In this document: positions 27,261-36,898 of the stretch, in pieces
How positions within the stretch are numbered: position 1 is the first letter of the stretch
How the letters are laid out: each line of letters starts with the position of its first letter
Assembly: GCA_963974935.1 (NCBI GenBank)
Contig: CAXBEV010000001.1
Span: 124,001 to 188,000 of the forward strand
Source of the DNA: UBA4479 sp963974935
GTDB lineage: Bacteria; Pseudomonadota; Alphaproteobacteria; Rhodospirillales; Casp-alpha2
Direction of reading: 5' to 3'
Length of the DNA stretch: 64,000 nt
Program-made: the position numbers and the translations under genes
Notes under the pieces: generated by a model
What the model was told of the DNA's origin: nothing
What the model saw: only the letters and a program-made list of their open reading frames with translations
Databases searched by the model: none

Positions 27261-28664
27261 TTATACTGCGGCGATCTTGGCAGGGGTGCCGGATTCACCC
27301 AGCTCCCACCAAAGGGCTGTCATAATCTCAAGGGCTTCACGGCACACCGGCGCCAGCACGTGTTCGTTCGGCGCGTGTTGTGAGCAGCCGGCATAGGAAT
27401 GCGGCACCCAGATCGTCGGCAGGCCGAGGATATCGGCAAATGCATCGTTCGGCAGCGAGCCGCCCAAGTTTGGTAGTACGGCGACCTTTTTGCCGCTGGC
27501 GTCACCGATGGTATCAATCGCCCACTTGGCCCATGGATGATCAGGGTCGAGCCGTGTTGCGTACATGATGTCCCGCTCGGCTTTCAATTGGATTGCCTCG
27601 AACCCTTGCGCGTCCAGGTGTTCGCGTAGGGCCGGCAAGAATTTGTTCGGGTCGGTGCCGACAACAAAGCGGATGTGACCGTGCGCGACCGCGCGCGGTG
27701 GGATCGCGTTTACGGGATTGCGTGGGTTGCCGCACTCGAACGCGCGAATTTCGAATGTGTTCCAGCCGAATACTTTTTCAGCCGGGCTCAGCCCAGGCTC
27801 GCCCCATGTGGGGTCGATCTCGGGTGCGCCGTCGCCGCCGCCGACCTCAAGGTCGGCAATCGCACGGCGCACTGAATTGGACATCGGTTCAGGCCGCCAC
27901 GCGTCGATTAGAATCTTGCCGTTGGCGTCGGTGATGGACGCTAATGCATGCGCCATAATCACGCCTGGGTTTGACAGCAGACCACCCCAATTACCGGAAT
28001 GATGCCCGCCATCGCGGAGTTCTAGGTTCATGGTGAAATTGAAAACGCCGCGCGTACCCATGTACACTGTAGGTACGTCCGGCTGCAGGCGTGGACCGTC
28101 CGACGCGATCAGCACGTCAGCCTTAAACAGATCTTTGTTTGCCGCGCAGAATTCACGCAATCCCGGCGAGCCGCATTCCTCGCCGGTCTCAATCAACGCG
28201 ACAACGTTGAAGCCCAACTTGCCGCGGGTTTCTAATACCGCCTTCATGGCGGCCAAGTTGATCGTGTGCTGTGCCTTGTTGTCGGCTGTGCCGCGCCCGT
28301 ACCAGCGCTCTCCTTCGACGACGATTTCCCAAGGCGTCAGGCCTTCGCGCCATTGTGCGTCATAGCCCCGGACCACATCGCCGTGGCCATAAGTCATGAC
28401 GGTGGTTAGGCTTGGGTCTTCAATGCGATGCGCGACCAAAAACGGTCCGCCGTCGGGTTTGGGGTTTTCATGAATCTCGCAAGAAAAGCCCATGTTCTGA
28501 AGGTATGGCGTCATCTCGTCGGTCAGGTAGCGGTACAGTTCCGGTCGACGCTCAATTTCAGGGCTTTCAGTCTTAATGGCGACGCGGCGCGCCAGATCCG
28601 TCATAAAAGCGCCGGCGTCGAAATATTCATCAATTGTGCTGATGGCGTCGGATTTGGTGTTCAA
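27261..28664 (-). CDS. M20 family metallopeptidase
   Basis: A 467-residue zinc amidohydrolase. The co-catalytic zinc ligands are seen in TYGHGDVVRGYD (His, Asp), YGRGTADNKAQH (Asp), the Glu pair in IETGEECGSPG and a late His in PHSYAGCSQHAPNEH. M20 enzymes remove single residues or acyl groups from dipeptides and N-acyl amino acids. It overlaps the upstream ATPase gene by ATGA (28661-28664). It likely processes a compound brought in by the adjacent importer. Confidence 0.92.
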   Translation of the reverse strand: MNTKSDAISTIDEYFDAGAFMTDLARRVAIKTESPEIERRPELYRYLTDEMTPYLQNMGFSCEIHENPKPDGGPFLVAHRIEDPSLTTVMTYGHGDVVRGYDAQWREGLTPWEIVVEGERWYGRGTADNKAQHTINLAAMKAVLETRGKLGFNVVALIETGEECGSPGLREFCAANKDLFKADVLIASDGPRLQPDVPTVYMGTRGVFNFTMNLELRDGGHHSGNWGGLLSNPGVIMAHALASITDANGKILIDAWRPEPMSNSVRRAIADLEVGGGDGAPEIDPTWGEPGLSPAEKVFGWNTFEIRAFECGNPRNPVNAIPPRAVAHGHIRFVVGTDPNKFLPALREHLDAQGFEAIQLKAERDIMYATRLDPDHPWAKWAIDTIGDASGKKVAVLPNLGGSLPNDAFADILGLPTIWVPHSYAGCSQHAPNEHVLAPVCREALEIMTALWWELGESGTPAKIAAV

Positions 28665-29644
28665 GATGCAGCTCTTTCAGGTTTAGCGGCGTCGCCATAA
28701 AGATGGCATTCGACATGCCCGTGTGGCCGCTTCGTCGGTGTCGGTGCAAGCACGGAACATTGGTCCATGACTTTTGAACACCGCGGATGGAATGTGCAGC
28801 CGCTCGGTGGATCGACGGGGTTTGGATAGGCCGCGCCCAATTGCGTGTCCGGGATGCCGAGCGATGGGTCTGGCGTGAGCACGGATTTGAGCAGCGCTTC
28901 CGTGTACGGATGCTCGGGCGCATCAAACAACGTCGCGGTGTCGGTTTGTTCGACGATGCGGCCCAAATACATCACGGCGACGCGGGTCGCGATGTGTTCA
29001 ACCACGGCTAAGTTGTGGCTGATAACGACATAGGTCAGATTCAATTCTTTGCGCAAGTCCTGCAGCAAATTAAGGATCTGCGATTGTACAGAGACGTCAA
29101 GCGCCGACGTCGGCTCGTCACAGATCACCACTTCGGGGCGGTTGATGAGGGCGCGCGCGATGGCAACGCGCTGCCGTTGTCCGCCTGAAAGCTGGTTCGG
29201 GTAGTTGTTGAATAGGCGACTGGGCAGTCCCACCAACTCCATGATTTCCTCAGCTCGTTTCCGCCACGTCTCCGGGTTCTGGTCTTTTTGAACGCGCAGC
29301 GGCAGCGTGATGATGGAGCCGATAGATTTTCGCGGATTGAGCGACGAATAGGGGTCTTGGAAAATCGGCTGTACGAGCTTGGCCATTTCCAGGCGTGGGA
29401 TGCTGTTGACGGGCTGGCCGGTCAGCTCAATCGTGCCGCTGGTCGGCGGCAGCAGGCCCAAAAGCATTTTTGCCAGCGTTGTCTTGCCGCAGCCTGACTC
29501 GCCGACCAACGCCAGTACCTCACCGCGCTCAACCTCAAGGTTGATGCCGTTGACGGCGCGGAGCGGCTTTTTGCCACGAAACGCCCCCGCTGAAATCATA
29601 AATGTACGGGTGACGTCGGTGGCGCGGATCACGGTTTCGGTCAT
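28661..29644 (-). CDS. Dipeptide/oligopeptide ABC transporter ATPase, DppF/OppF type
   Basis: A 327-residue ABC ATPase. Walker A is LVGESGCGKTTLAKMLLG, the signature is NQLSGGQRQRVAIARAL and Walker B is VVICDEPTSALDV. The C-terminal oligopeptide-family extension ends with PSGCTFHPRCSKVMDQCS, which in this family binds an iron-sulfur cluster or zinc. The ATG at 29644 is preceded by AAGGGGG. The start overlaps the stop of the partner ATPase by 4 bases. Confidence 0.94.
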   Translation of the reverse strand: MTETVIRATDVTRTFMISAGAFRGKKPLRAVNGINLEVERGEVLALVGESGCGKTTLAKMLLGLLPPTSGTIELTGQPVNSIPRLEMAKLVQPIFQDPYSSLNPRKSIGSIITLPLRVQKDQNPETWRKRAEEIMELVGLPSRLFNNYPNQLSGGQRQRVAIARALINRPEVVICDEPTSALDVSVQSQILNLLQDLRKELNLTYVVISHNLAVVEHIATRVAVMYLGRIVEQTDTATLFDAPEHPYTEALLKSVLTPDPSLGIPDTQLGAAYPNPVDPPSGCTFHPRCSKVMDQCSVLAPTPTKRPHGHVECHLYGDAAKPERAAS

Positions 29645-30654
29645 GCGACCCCCTTGGTTTTGGCATTGGCGGCGCATTGTTCGGGATCCAACAAACAGCG
29701 GTATGCGTGCCCGTCTTCGGCGGCGGGGCGCAAAGCGATGTTACCTGCCGTGCAGTCGTCCATCACGAATGGACAGCGGTCTGCGAAGTGGCAGGCCTCG
29801 AACCGACCAACCAATGACGGCACGATGCCGGGGATCGAGCCCAGCGGTTTGCCGCGCTCGGTCTTGCCGGGGATGGGAATGCACTCCAACAAGCCCTGGG
29901 TATACGGATGCGTCGGTCGGTTGAACACTTGATCGGCAGTGCCTTCTTCGACCACTTCGCCGGCATACATGACGGCGACACGATCTGCGATCCGCGCGAC
30001 CACGCCCAAGTCATGGGTGATTAAGATCAAGCCCATTTCAAATTCGCGCTGCAACTCGGCCAACAACAACAAAATCTGCGCTTGGATGGTGACGTCCAGC
30101 GCCGTCGTCGGCTCGTCGGCGATGATAAGGTCAGGGCCGCACATCAGCGTCATGGCGATCATCACGCGTTGCCGGAGTCCACCCGATAACTGGTGCGGGT
30201 ATTGGCTGAGTCTTGATGCGGCCGCAGTGATGCCGACTTTTTCCAACAAATAGATCGCGCGGTCCCGGGCTTCGGTGGTCGAGACCTTGCGGTGACGCTT
30301 GAGGATTTCTTCCATCTGATTGCCGATGGTGAACGCCGGATTCAGGCTGGTCATCGGTTCTTGGAAGATCATGCCCATGGTGTTGCCGCGGATATCTGAC
30401 ATCCGCCGTTCAGAGGCGTTCAGGATATCTTCGCCGTCGAGTTCAAGGGTGTTGGCATTGCGGATCGCTTTTGAAGGCAGCAAGTCCATAATCGCAAGCG
30501 AAGTCAGGGACTTACCGCACCCGGACTCGCCCACAATGCACAACGTTTCACCTTTGTCGACGTGAAAGCTGATACCTTGCACGGCATGCAGCATGCCGTT
30601 GCCGACCGGAATGTCGACCGTCAGATTTCCGACTTCGAGGATGCGTTCACTCAT
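29641..30654 (-). CDS. Dipeptide/oligopeptide ABC transporter ATPase, DppD/OppD type
   Basis: A 337-residue ABC ATPase. Walker A is IVGESGCGKSLTSLAIM, the signature is HQLSGGLRQRVMIAMTL, Walker B is LIIADEPTTALDVTI. The cysteine-bearing C-terminal extension includes FEACHFADRCPFVMDDC. Together with the next ATPase it forms the heterodimeric motor of the importer. It lies 9 bases after the permease gene. Confidence 0.94.
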   Translation of the reverse strand: MSERILEVGNLTVDIPVGNGMLHAVQGISFHVDKGETLCIVGESGCGKSLTSLAIMDLLPSKAIRNANTLELDGEDILNASERRMSDIRGNTMGMIFQEPMTSLNPAFTIGNQMEEILKRHRKVSTTEARDRAIYLLEKVGITAAASRLSQYPHQLSGGLRQRVMIAMTLMCGPDLIIADEPTTALDVTIQAQILLLLAELQREFEMGLILITHDLGVVARIADRVAVMYAGEVVEEGTADQVFNRPTHPYTQGLLECIPIPGKTERGKPLGSIPGIVPSLVGRFEACHFADRCPFVMDDCTAGNIALRPAAEDGHAYRCLLDPEQCAANAKTKGVA

Positions 30655-30663
30655 ATGTCGGGC

Positions 30664-31581
30664 CTAGTTTCGGTTTTCGGGGGCTGTGACATCACGGATG
30701 CCGTCGCCTAAAAGATTGATTGAAAGAATCAGCACGAACAGCGCTACGCCCGGGATGCCGACCAGCCAAGGGTCGAACAGAATGTGGTTCTTACCTTCGG
30801 AGATCATCAGGCCCCAACTTGGCGCCGGCGGCTGCACACCTAAACCTAAGAACGACAGCGCAGCTTCCAGGATGATCGCGTGCGCCATTTCGACGGTGGC
30901 GACGACGATCAGATTGTTGACGATATTCGGCATAATCTCGCTGAAGATAATGCGCCATGTGGAACATCCGATGGCTTGGGCGGCTGCGACATAATCAAGG
31001 TTGCGCACTTGTTGCGTGGTGCTCCGCATCACGACGGCAAAGCGATCCCAGATCAACAGGCCCAACACCCAGATCACGATCCAAAGTGAGTTGCCGACCA
31101 ACGACACCACGGCGAGCGCCACCAGCACCACGGGCAGTGACAAGCGGGTTGTGATGATGAAGTTGACGACCATGTCGACCCGGCCGCCGAAATACCCGGC
31201 AGCGACACCTAGAGCGGTGCCGATCACACCGGAAATCAGCATCGCTGCAAAGCCGATTAGCAGCGAAATCTGTGAGCCATGGATCAGGCGTGACAGGTAA
31301 TCGCGCCCGAATTGATCGGTGCCAAGTGGAAATTCCCAACTCGCTTTGGCGCTATCATGCCAGATCGGCGGGATCATCTTTCGGGCCAGTTGCTGATCAT
31401 ATGGGTCGTGCGGTGCGATCAGCGGGGCCAGCATCGCCATCGCGAATATTGCCAGCAAGACGAGGCCACCGATGACAAAGCCCATATGGCTGAAGGCGCG
31501 CTTTTTCAGACGTTGGCTCGGTGACGGCTCGACGCCGTCCCGGGGTGAATCGCTCAAAACAATGGGGGTGCCGTCAGCCAT
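30664..31581 (-). CDS. Dipeptide/oligopeptide ABC transporter permease, DppC type
   Basis: A 305-residue inner-membrane permease with a cytoplasmic N-terminus and about six membrane segments. PFPLGTDQFGRDYLSRLIHGSQISL (here beginning EFPLGTDQFGRD) is the DppC hallmark, and the EAA loop is RNLDYVAAAQAIGCSTWRII. It lies one base after the DppB gene and is surely co-transcribed. Confidence 0.94.
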   Translation of the reverse strand: MADGTPIVLSDSPRDGVEPSPSQRLKKRAFSHMGFVIGGLVLLAIFAMAMLAPLIAPHDPYDQQLARKMIPPIWHDSAKASWEFPLGTDQFGRDYLSRLIHGSQISLLIGFAAMLISGVIGTALGVAAGYFGGRVDMVVNFIITTRLSLPVVLVALAVVSLVGNSLWIVIWVLGLLIWDRFAVVMRSTTQQVRNLDYVAAAQAIGCSTWRIIFSEIMPNIVNNLIVVATVEMAHAIILEAALSFLGLGVQPPAPSWGLMISEGKNHILFDPWLVGIPGVALFVLILSINLLGDGIRDVTAPENRN

Positions 31582-31582
31582 A

Positions 31583-32500
31583 TCAACTCACCCGAATTCG
31601 TGGATCAAGGAACGCGTTCAACAAATCGGCCAGTAACGTGAGCACGATGTAAAAACACGACAGCACCAAAACAATAGCCTGCATCATCGGAAGGTCTGCG
31701 CGCAGGATTGACTCCCACGCCAATTGGCCGAGACCGTTGATAGCAAAAATCGTCTCGATCACGATGGAGCCGCCGAGCATGAAGCCGAACTGCACCGCCG
31801 CCAAACTTACCACCGGGATGATGGCGTTGCGCAGTGCGTGCTTAAACAACACCACGCTTGGTCGCAGCCCTTTGGCACGCGCGGTGCGGATGTAATCGCT
31901 GGACAGCACTTCGAGCATGCCGGCGCGCGTCAGGCGCATGACGGCGGGCGTCACGTAATAGCCGAGCGCCACAGACGGCATGATAAAATTCATCCAGGAA
32001 TCGCTGCCGGTGATGGGTAGCCAGCGCAGCGTTACGCCAAACAGGATGATCATCATCAGCGCGAACCAAAAGCTCGGCAGCGCTTGGCCGATGACCGCAA
32101 TCGTCAGCGCGATGCGATCAATTAGTGTGTTCGGGCGCATCGCGGCCACAACCCCCAACGGGATCGACAGTGTCAGCGCAAAAGTTAGCGCACATGCACC
32201 GAGCGTCATGGTGACGGGCAGGCGCGTGAAAATCACTTCAGATACTTCTGTCTTTAAATAATGTGAATGTCCAAGGTTGCCGGTCAGCGCATTTCCGAGC
32301 CAGGAAAAATACTGCACTATGATCGGCTGGTCATAGCCGTACACCCGGCGGATATTCTCGATATCCGACTGTGACGCACTTTCGCCGGCCAGCGCCATCG
32401 CCGGGTCGCCGGACAAATAAATCATCGAAAAGGTAATAAGTGAGACGGTCATGGCCACCAACAGGGCGACGCTCAATCGCTTCACGGCATAAATCAGCAT
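31583..32500 (-). CDS. Dipeptide/oligopeptide ABC transporter permease, DppB type
   Basis: A 305-residue permease with six predicted membrane segments. Characteristic pieces are the N-terminal YAVKRLSVALLVAMTVSLITF, YGYDQPIIVQYFSWLGNALTGNLGHS and the EAA loop SSDYIRTARAKGLRPSVVLFKHALRNAIIPV. It is the second gene of the operon, 70 bases after the binding-protein gene. Confidence 0.94.
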   Translation of the reverse strand: MLIYAVKRLSVALLVAMTVSLITFSMIYLSGDPAMALAGESASQSDIENIRRVYGYDQPIIVQYFSWLGNALTGNLGHSHYLKTEVSEVIFTRLPVTMTLGACALTFALTLSIPLGVVAAMRPNTLIDRIALTIAVIGQALPSFWFALMMIILFGVTLRWLPITGSDSWMNFIMPSVALGYYVTPAVMRLTRAGMLEVLSSDYIRTARAKGLRPSVVLFKHALRNAIIPVVSLAAVQFGFMLGGSIVIETIFAINGLGQLAWESILRADLPMMQAIVLVLSCFYIVLTLLADLLNAFLDPRIRVS

Positions 32501-32570
32501 GCCTTAAATATCCCGAAATAAGGGGTCGGTCGGTGCAGCACTTTGCGGCACCGACCGGACACCGTGACTG

Positions 32571-34109
32571 TTACTTCCACTTCGCCGTATAGAACCGCGG
32601 AATTTCGTCCGGGGTCGGCGTGAAGTCGACGTCTTCACCGTAGGCATAGTACTTGGCATACGTGAACATCGGCAGCCAATAAAGTTCCTCAGTAATGATA
32701 TCGAGGGCTTCTTTGTACTTTGCTTTGCGCACGGCCGGGTCGACGGAGCCATCGGCGACCTTCAGGGCTTCAATAACCTTTGGGTCTTTCGCTGGATCAT
32801 CGCGACCACCAGAGAAGAAGTGGCTGGTGATGGCCGAAACGTCAGGGATCGAGTTTGACCCCCAAGTCATGTGGTTCATCGGGGTCACGCCTTTCCACAC
32901 CAGATCGCGCAGCGCACGATACTGCATGAACTTGAGGTTGGCTTTGATGCCGACGTTGGCCAGATCGCCAATCACGGCTTCGGTGAACTCACGCTGACGA
33001 TATGCGTAGATTTCGGTCTCGAACCCGTCTGGGAAACCGGCTTCCTTCAAAAGCGCTTTGGCTTTTGCAGGATCGTATTCCCAGTTTTTAACATCTTCGG
33101 CACAGCCGAACTGATCTGGGTGGCAGGCGGCGTTGATCACGACCGATGCGGAGCCGACTAAGTTCTCAACAATCGATTTCCGGTTGATCGCGTGTGCGAC
33201 GGCCATCCGGACTTTCTTGTCCATAAACTTTTTGTCGCCGCTGTCACCATCAACGTCGAAAGCGATGTAGCTGACGCGCATGGTCTTGGCGTTGGTCACC
33301 GTGGTGCCGCCGCGTTCAGCCAGCTTTTCGGCTTGATCCTTCGGCACGTCCCAGATCCAGTCCACGCCACCGGTCAGAAGCTCGGCGATTTGCGTGTTCA
33401 TTTCTTTGATCGTGCGGAACGTCAGTTTGCCGATTTCCGCCGTACCTTTGGGGCCGCCTTTGAAGTAATCGTCGTTTCGGACCATTTCGATCTTTTCGCC
33501 GGCAACCACGTTGGTGATTTTGTAAGGGCCGGTGCCGACTGGTTTCACAGCGGCAAAGTCTTTTTTGCCGTCTGCGCCGTCTGGTGCGCCATCATAGTGA
33601 CCTTCGGGCATGATGAAGACCGCTTGCGCAAAGTATGCCAACGCAGCCGGGAATGGCTCATGCAAGTAAATGCGGACGCTGTTCGGGCCGGTTTTCTCGG
33701 CATCTTTCATCCAGCTGACGTTCTTAAACGTCAGCACGCCGTTATCTTTGTTTGAGGTGTGCTTAACGGTGTAGACCACATCTTCCGGCCCGAATTTGGA
33801 GCCGTCATGGAAAACCACATCGTCACGCAATTCAAAATCGATGGTGAGGTTGTCGACCCACTTATATGACTTTGCCAACAGCGGCACGAACTCGCCGGTC
33901 TTAAGGTCGCGGAACAGCAGACCGTCCCAAACCGTGTTGCCGATGATCACCAATTCACGTGTGTTGTTGTAGTATGGATCTGCCACCGCCGCTTCGCGGT
34001 TGGTTGACCATATCAGTTCGTCATTTGCTTTGCCGGCAATAGCGGCAGGTTGCACTGCCAGTGTTGCGGCTGCCGCGATGGCGGCACTCATTACGAATTT
34101 GCGGAACAT
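32571..34109 (-). CDS. Periplasmic substrate-binding protein, family 5 (DppA-like)
   Basis: A 512-residue secreted binding protein with a clear signal peptide (hydrophobic AAIAAAATLAVQPAAIA, cleavage near residue 25). Family-5 features are NTVWDGLLFRDLKTGEFVPLLAKSYKW, DDVVFHDGSKFGPEDVVYTV, PVGTGPYKI and HAINRKSIVENL. It sets the specificity of the importer; dipeptide-type proteins bind peptides, opines or other oligomers, so the ligand is open. GGGAGG lies 10 bases before the ATG at 34109. It is the first gene of the operon and is divergent from the second M81 gene. Confidence 0.94.
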   Translation of the reverse strand: MFRKFVMSAAIAAAATLAVQPAAIAGKANDELIWSTNREAAVADPYYNNTRELVIIGNTVWDGLLFRDLKTGEFVPLLAKSYKWVDNLTIDFELRDDVVFHDGSKFGPEDVVYTVKHTSNKDNGVLTFKNVSWMKDAEKTGPNSVRIYLHEPFPAALAYFAQAVFIMPEGHYDGAPDGADGKKDFAAVKPVGTGPYKITNVVAGEKIEMVRNDDYFKGGPKGTAEIGKLTFRTIKEMNTQIAELLTGGVDWIWDVPKDQAEKLAERGGTTVTNAKTMRVSYIAFDVDGDSGDKKFMDKKVRMAVAHAINRKSIVENLVGSASVVINAACHPDQFGCAEDVKNWEYDPAKAKALLKEAGFPDGFETEIYAYRQREFTEAVIGDLANVGIKANLKFMQYRALRDLVWKGVTPMNHMTWGSNSIPDVSAITSHFFSGGRDDPAKDPKVIEALKVADGSVDPAVRKAKYKEALDIITEELYWLPMFTYAKYYAYGEDVDFTPTPDEIPRFYTAKWK

Positions 34110-34255
34110 TTTGCTCACGCCTCCCTGTTTAGTATTCGGCATTCGTCTTTGCCATGGGTAAGGGCGCCAGCTTGCACCCCTGCATAACTGATTGTTTTAC
34201 GATTCTAATCATATGTCCATGCCTGCGATGGTTGATTGTGTGGAAAAACTCCTTT

Positions 34256-34286
34256 GACTGGACGATACCGCGGCGGCGTTCCAGTC
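34256..34286. promoter_or_regulatory. Dyad GACTGGA-N17-TCCAGTC in the divergent spacer
   Basis: The 7-base arms at 34256-34262 and 34280-34286 are exact reverse complements. They lie in the 206-bp spacer between the binding-protein operon and the second M81 gene, 29 bases before the latter start, a plausible shared operator. Seven bases with a 17-base spacer can also arise by chance. Confidence 0.25.
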
Positions 34287-34315
34287 TGTTCGTGACTGAA
34301 TAATGGGGTATAGCA

Positions 34316-35809
34316 ATGGCATTTCGCGTTTTGACCGGGTTGTTTGGACACGAGAGCAACGCGTTCTCGAAACTACCGACACGCTTGGAAAATTTTTCTA
34401 ATTATCTTTTAGCGTTCGGTGATGACGTTCCGGGCGCGATTAAAGGCGCCACCATCGAGCCGACCGGCGTTGAAGAAGCCGCCGAAAACATGGATTGGGA
34501 TTTGGTGCGGACCGTGGTCGCGTGGGCGACGCCGTCTGGGCCGGTCGCGCGGGATGCGTGGGAGGTTGGGACCGTAGCGATATTAGACGCCGCCGCCAAC
34601 CAAGGCCCGTTCGACGGCGTGCTATTGAATCTTCATGGTGCCATGGCCTGCGTTGACCATGCCGATGCCGAAGGCGCGCTGTTGGCAGCCCTTCGCGATG
34701 TGATTGGGCCGGACGTGCCGGTCGCAATCACCCTTGATTTGCATGCGAACGTCACCGATCAGATGACTCGGCATGTGGATATAATATGCGCGTACCGAAC
34801 GTATCCGCATATTGACCAAGTCGAGACGTCCTGGCGCGCGGCCCGGGTTTTGGATCGAACGATGCGGGGCGAGGTGACGCCGGTCGCCGTCACGGCCAGA
34901 CGTCCTACGATTGAAGGTCTAGATGATGGCCGCACCACGACGGACAACCCGATGACCAAGTTACTGGCGCGCGCCGCCAAGCTTGAAGCCGAAGATCCTG
35001 ATGTGTTGCTGGTCAGCCTGCACGCTGGGTTCACGCCTGCTGATTTGGCGGAGGCAGGCCCGTCTGTCTCGGTCACCGGGAATGGAAACGATCCCCGCTT
35101 CCAGGCGATTGCTGAGGACTATATGGATTACGTCTGGGATACCCGGCATTTCGATTCCAACACGTATTTGAATGTCGAAGACACAATCGCACAGGTGCAC
35201 GACCTATTAGCTGCCGGAAAAGACCAAGGACCGATTGTCGTCGCCGATTTTTCCGACAACCCAGGCTCGGGTGCCTATGGGGACTCAACATTCCTGTTAC
35301 AGGGCATGCTGCAGGCGGGCTTAGACAATGCCTGTTTCGGTACGATATGCGATGTCGAGGCGGCGCAAACCTTGGTGCAAGCGGGCGTGGGGGCGGAAGT
35401 AACGGTGATGCTCGGCGGTAAAACCGATCCCACCTTCGGCCCGCCGATTGAAGTCACCGGCGAAGTTGTGCGGGTCACCGACGGCACATATGTGGCGCAA
35501 GGGCCCAGATGGAAAGGCGTCACGCATCATTTGGGGCCGACCGTGATTTTCAAAGCGCACGGGGTCGAGATCGTGGTCGCGTCAAACCGCTTGCAACTGA
35601 CTGAAGTCGAAGCCTTTACGCATGCCGGCATTGACCCCCGCCAGCGCGACGTCGTCGCGGTGAAATCGATGCAGCATTTCCGCGCTGCGTTTCAGCCGCT
35701 GGCACGCGAAATCTTGATCTGCGACGCGGGCGCGTTGTCCGGCAAAGACATCAGCAAACTGCCTTTCACGCAATTGCGACGTCCGATTTATCCTCTCGAT
35801 CTGGACTAG
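34316..35809 (+). CDS. M81 family metallopeptidase (MlrC-like), copy 2
   Basis: A 497-residue M81 protein, clearly divergent from copy 1 but with the same layout: GLFGHESNAFSKLPT at the N-terminus (closer to the family form HExNxFS), ITLDLHANVTDQMTRHVDIICAYRTYPHIDQ, VADFSDNPGSGAYGDSTF, and VAVKSMQHFRAAFQPLAREI. It is transcribed away from the transporter operon and is presumably part of the same pathway. GGGG lies upstream of the ATG at 34316. It converges on an EamA transporter gene. Confidence 0.9.
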   Translation: MAFRVLTGLFGHESNAFSKLPTRLENFSNYLLAFGDDVPGAIKGATIEPTGVEEAAENMDWDLVRTVVAWATPSGPVARDAWEVGTVAILDAAANQGPFDGVLLNLHGAMACVDHADAEGALLAALRDVIGPDVPVAITLDLHANVTDQMTRHVDIICAYRTYPHIDQVETSWRAARVLDRTMRGEVTPVAVTARRPTIEGLDDGRTTTDNPMTKLLARAAKLEAEDPDVLLVSLHAGFTPADLAEAGPSVSVTGNGNDPRFQAIAEDYMDYVWDTRHFDSNTYLNVEDTIAQVHDLLAAGKDQGPIVVADFSDNPGSGAYGDSTFLLQGMLQAGLDNACFGTICDVEAAQTLVQAGVGAEVTVMLGGKTDPTFGPPIEVTGEVVRVTDGTYVAQGPRWKGVTHHLGPTVIFKAHGVEIVVASNRLQLTEVEAFTHAGIDPRQRDVVAVKSMQHFRAAFQPLAREILICDAGALSGKDISKLPFTQLRRPIYPLDLD

Positions 35810-35817
35810 GTATTGGC

Positions 35818-36768
35818 TTATTTGTCGGCAGCCGCGTTGGGTGTTGGTGTCGTCGGGCCGTGCGGGACGCGCTTTTTTGCGGACTCGCGATACGTGATAT
35901 AGACCGTGCTCAAGAAGATCACTGTGCCGCCGACCCAAGTCCACGCATCGGGAAATTCACCGAACACCAAATAGCCGACCCCTGCTGCCCAAAGCAGGCG
36001 GGTATAATCAACCGGGGCGATAATGGTGGCATCTGTCGTCTTTAATGCTTGCGCCATGCACAAGTGGCCGATGGTTGCCATCACGCCGATGATGAGCATC
36101 CAGCCGATTAATTCCCACGTTGGCCACGTCCAAACGAAGATTGCCGGGATCGCCGAGAAAACCGTGAAGTATACATTGGCATAGAAAACCATGGTGACCG
36201 ACGAGTCCGTGCGCGACAGCACTTTTACGCATATCAACGCCGATGCCCAAAATACCGTAGACGCCAAAGCCACCAGTGCCCCTGGCCCGAACACTTCGGT
36301 GCCTGGACGCACAATGATCAGGGTGCCGCAAAAACCGATCAAGATCGCCGTCCAGCGTCGCACGCCGACCTTTTCGCCCAAGAAAAGTGAGGCGCCGATG
36401 GTGATGAACAGCACGGTCACGAAGCTGATCGCTGTTGCGTCTGCGACCGGCAGCATGCTCAAGGCTGTGAACCAGCTCAACAGCGCGCAGGTGCCGATTA
36501 TGGCGCGGATTAATTGCAGTTTGGGCTGTTTGCTTTTCCAAAGCGCGCGATCTTGGCGTAGCAAAAACGGCAGCAACATCACAAAGCCGACGACATTGCG
36601 GAAGAACGCAATTTCGATCGGGTGCACGTCTTTTGACACATCGCGCACTAACACATGCATCAGCGCAACCACCATGGCCGCCATAGCCATCAGGCCGACG
36701 CCTCGCAATACCGCGGCGCGCGACGCGTCGGCGGTCGGGCTCATAGAAACATGCGGCGTTTCAACCAT
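35818..36768 (-). CDS. EamA/DMT-family transporter
   Basis: A 316-residue inner-membrane protein with about ten hydrophobic segments in two EamA repeats. Typical are HPIEIAFFRNVVGFVMLLPFL in the first half, LLSWFTALSMLPVADATAISFVTVLF at the repeat end, and KTTDATIIAPVDYTRLLWAAGVGYLVFGE in the second half. Members export metabolites or amino acids; the substrate is not predictable. It converges on the second M81 gene with 8 bases between them. Confidence 0.92.
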   Translation of the reverse strand: MVETPHVSMSPTADASRAAVLRGVGLMAMAAMVVALMHVLVRDVSKDVHPIEIAFFRNVVGFVMLLPFLLRQDRALWKSKQPKLQLIRAIIGTCALLSWFTALSMLPVADATAISFVTVLFITIGASLFLGEKVGVRRWTAILIGFCGTLIIVRPGTEVFGPGALVALASTVFWASALICVKVLSRTDSSVTMVFYANVYFTVFSAIPAIFVWTWPTWELIGWMLIIGVMATIGHLCMAQALKTTDATIIAPVDYTRLLWAAGVGYLVFGEFPDAWTWVGGTVIFLSTVYITYRESAKKRVPHGPTTPTPNAAADK

Positions 36769-36898
36769 GTCGTTGCCGTATGAAAAAAATCTGATACCGT
36801 CTGCGGAGCGCGCGGCGTTCTTCGTGCATCATGTATTCACCATGGGTGAGGCACCGGGGCCCGTCAATTCCAACGATATAATGCTTGGGGAACAACAC

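Noticed and set aside
36191..36898. 236-residue N-terminal extension of the Gfo/Idh dehydrogenase
   Set aside because: The extension is antisense to the EamA gene, and the Rossmann motif begins directly after the ATG at 36899, which has its own ribosome site.
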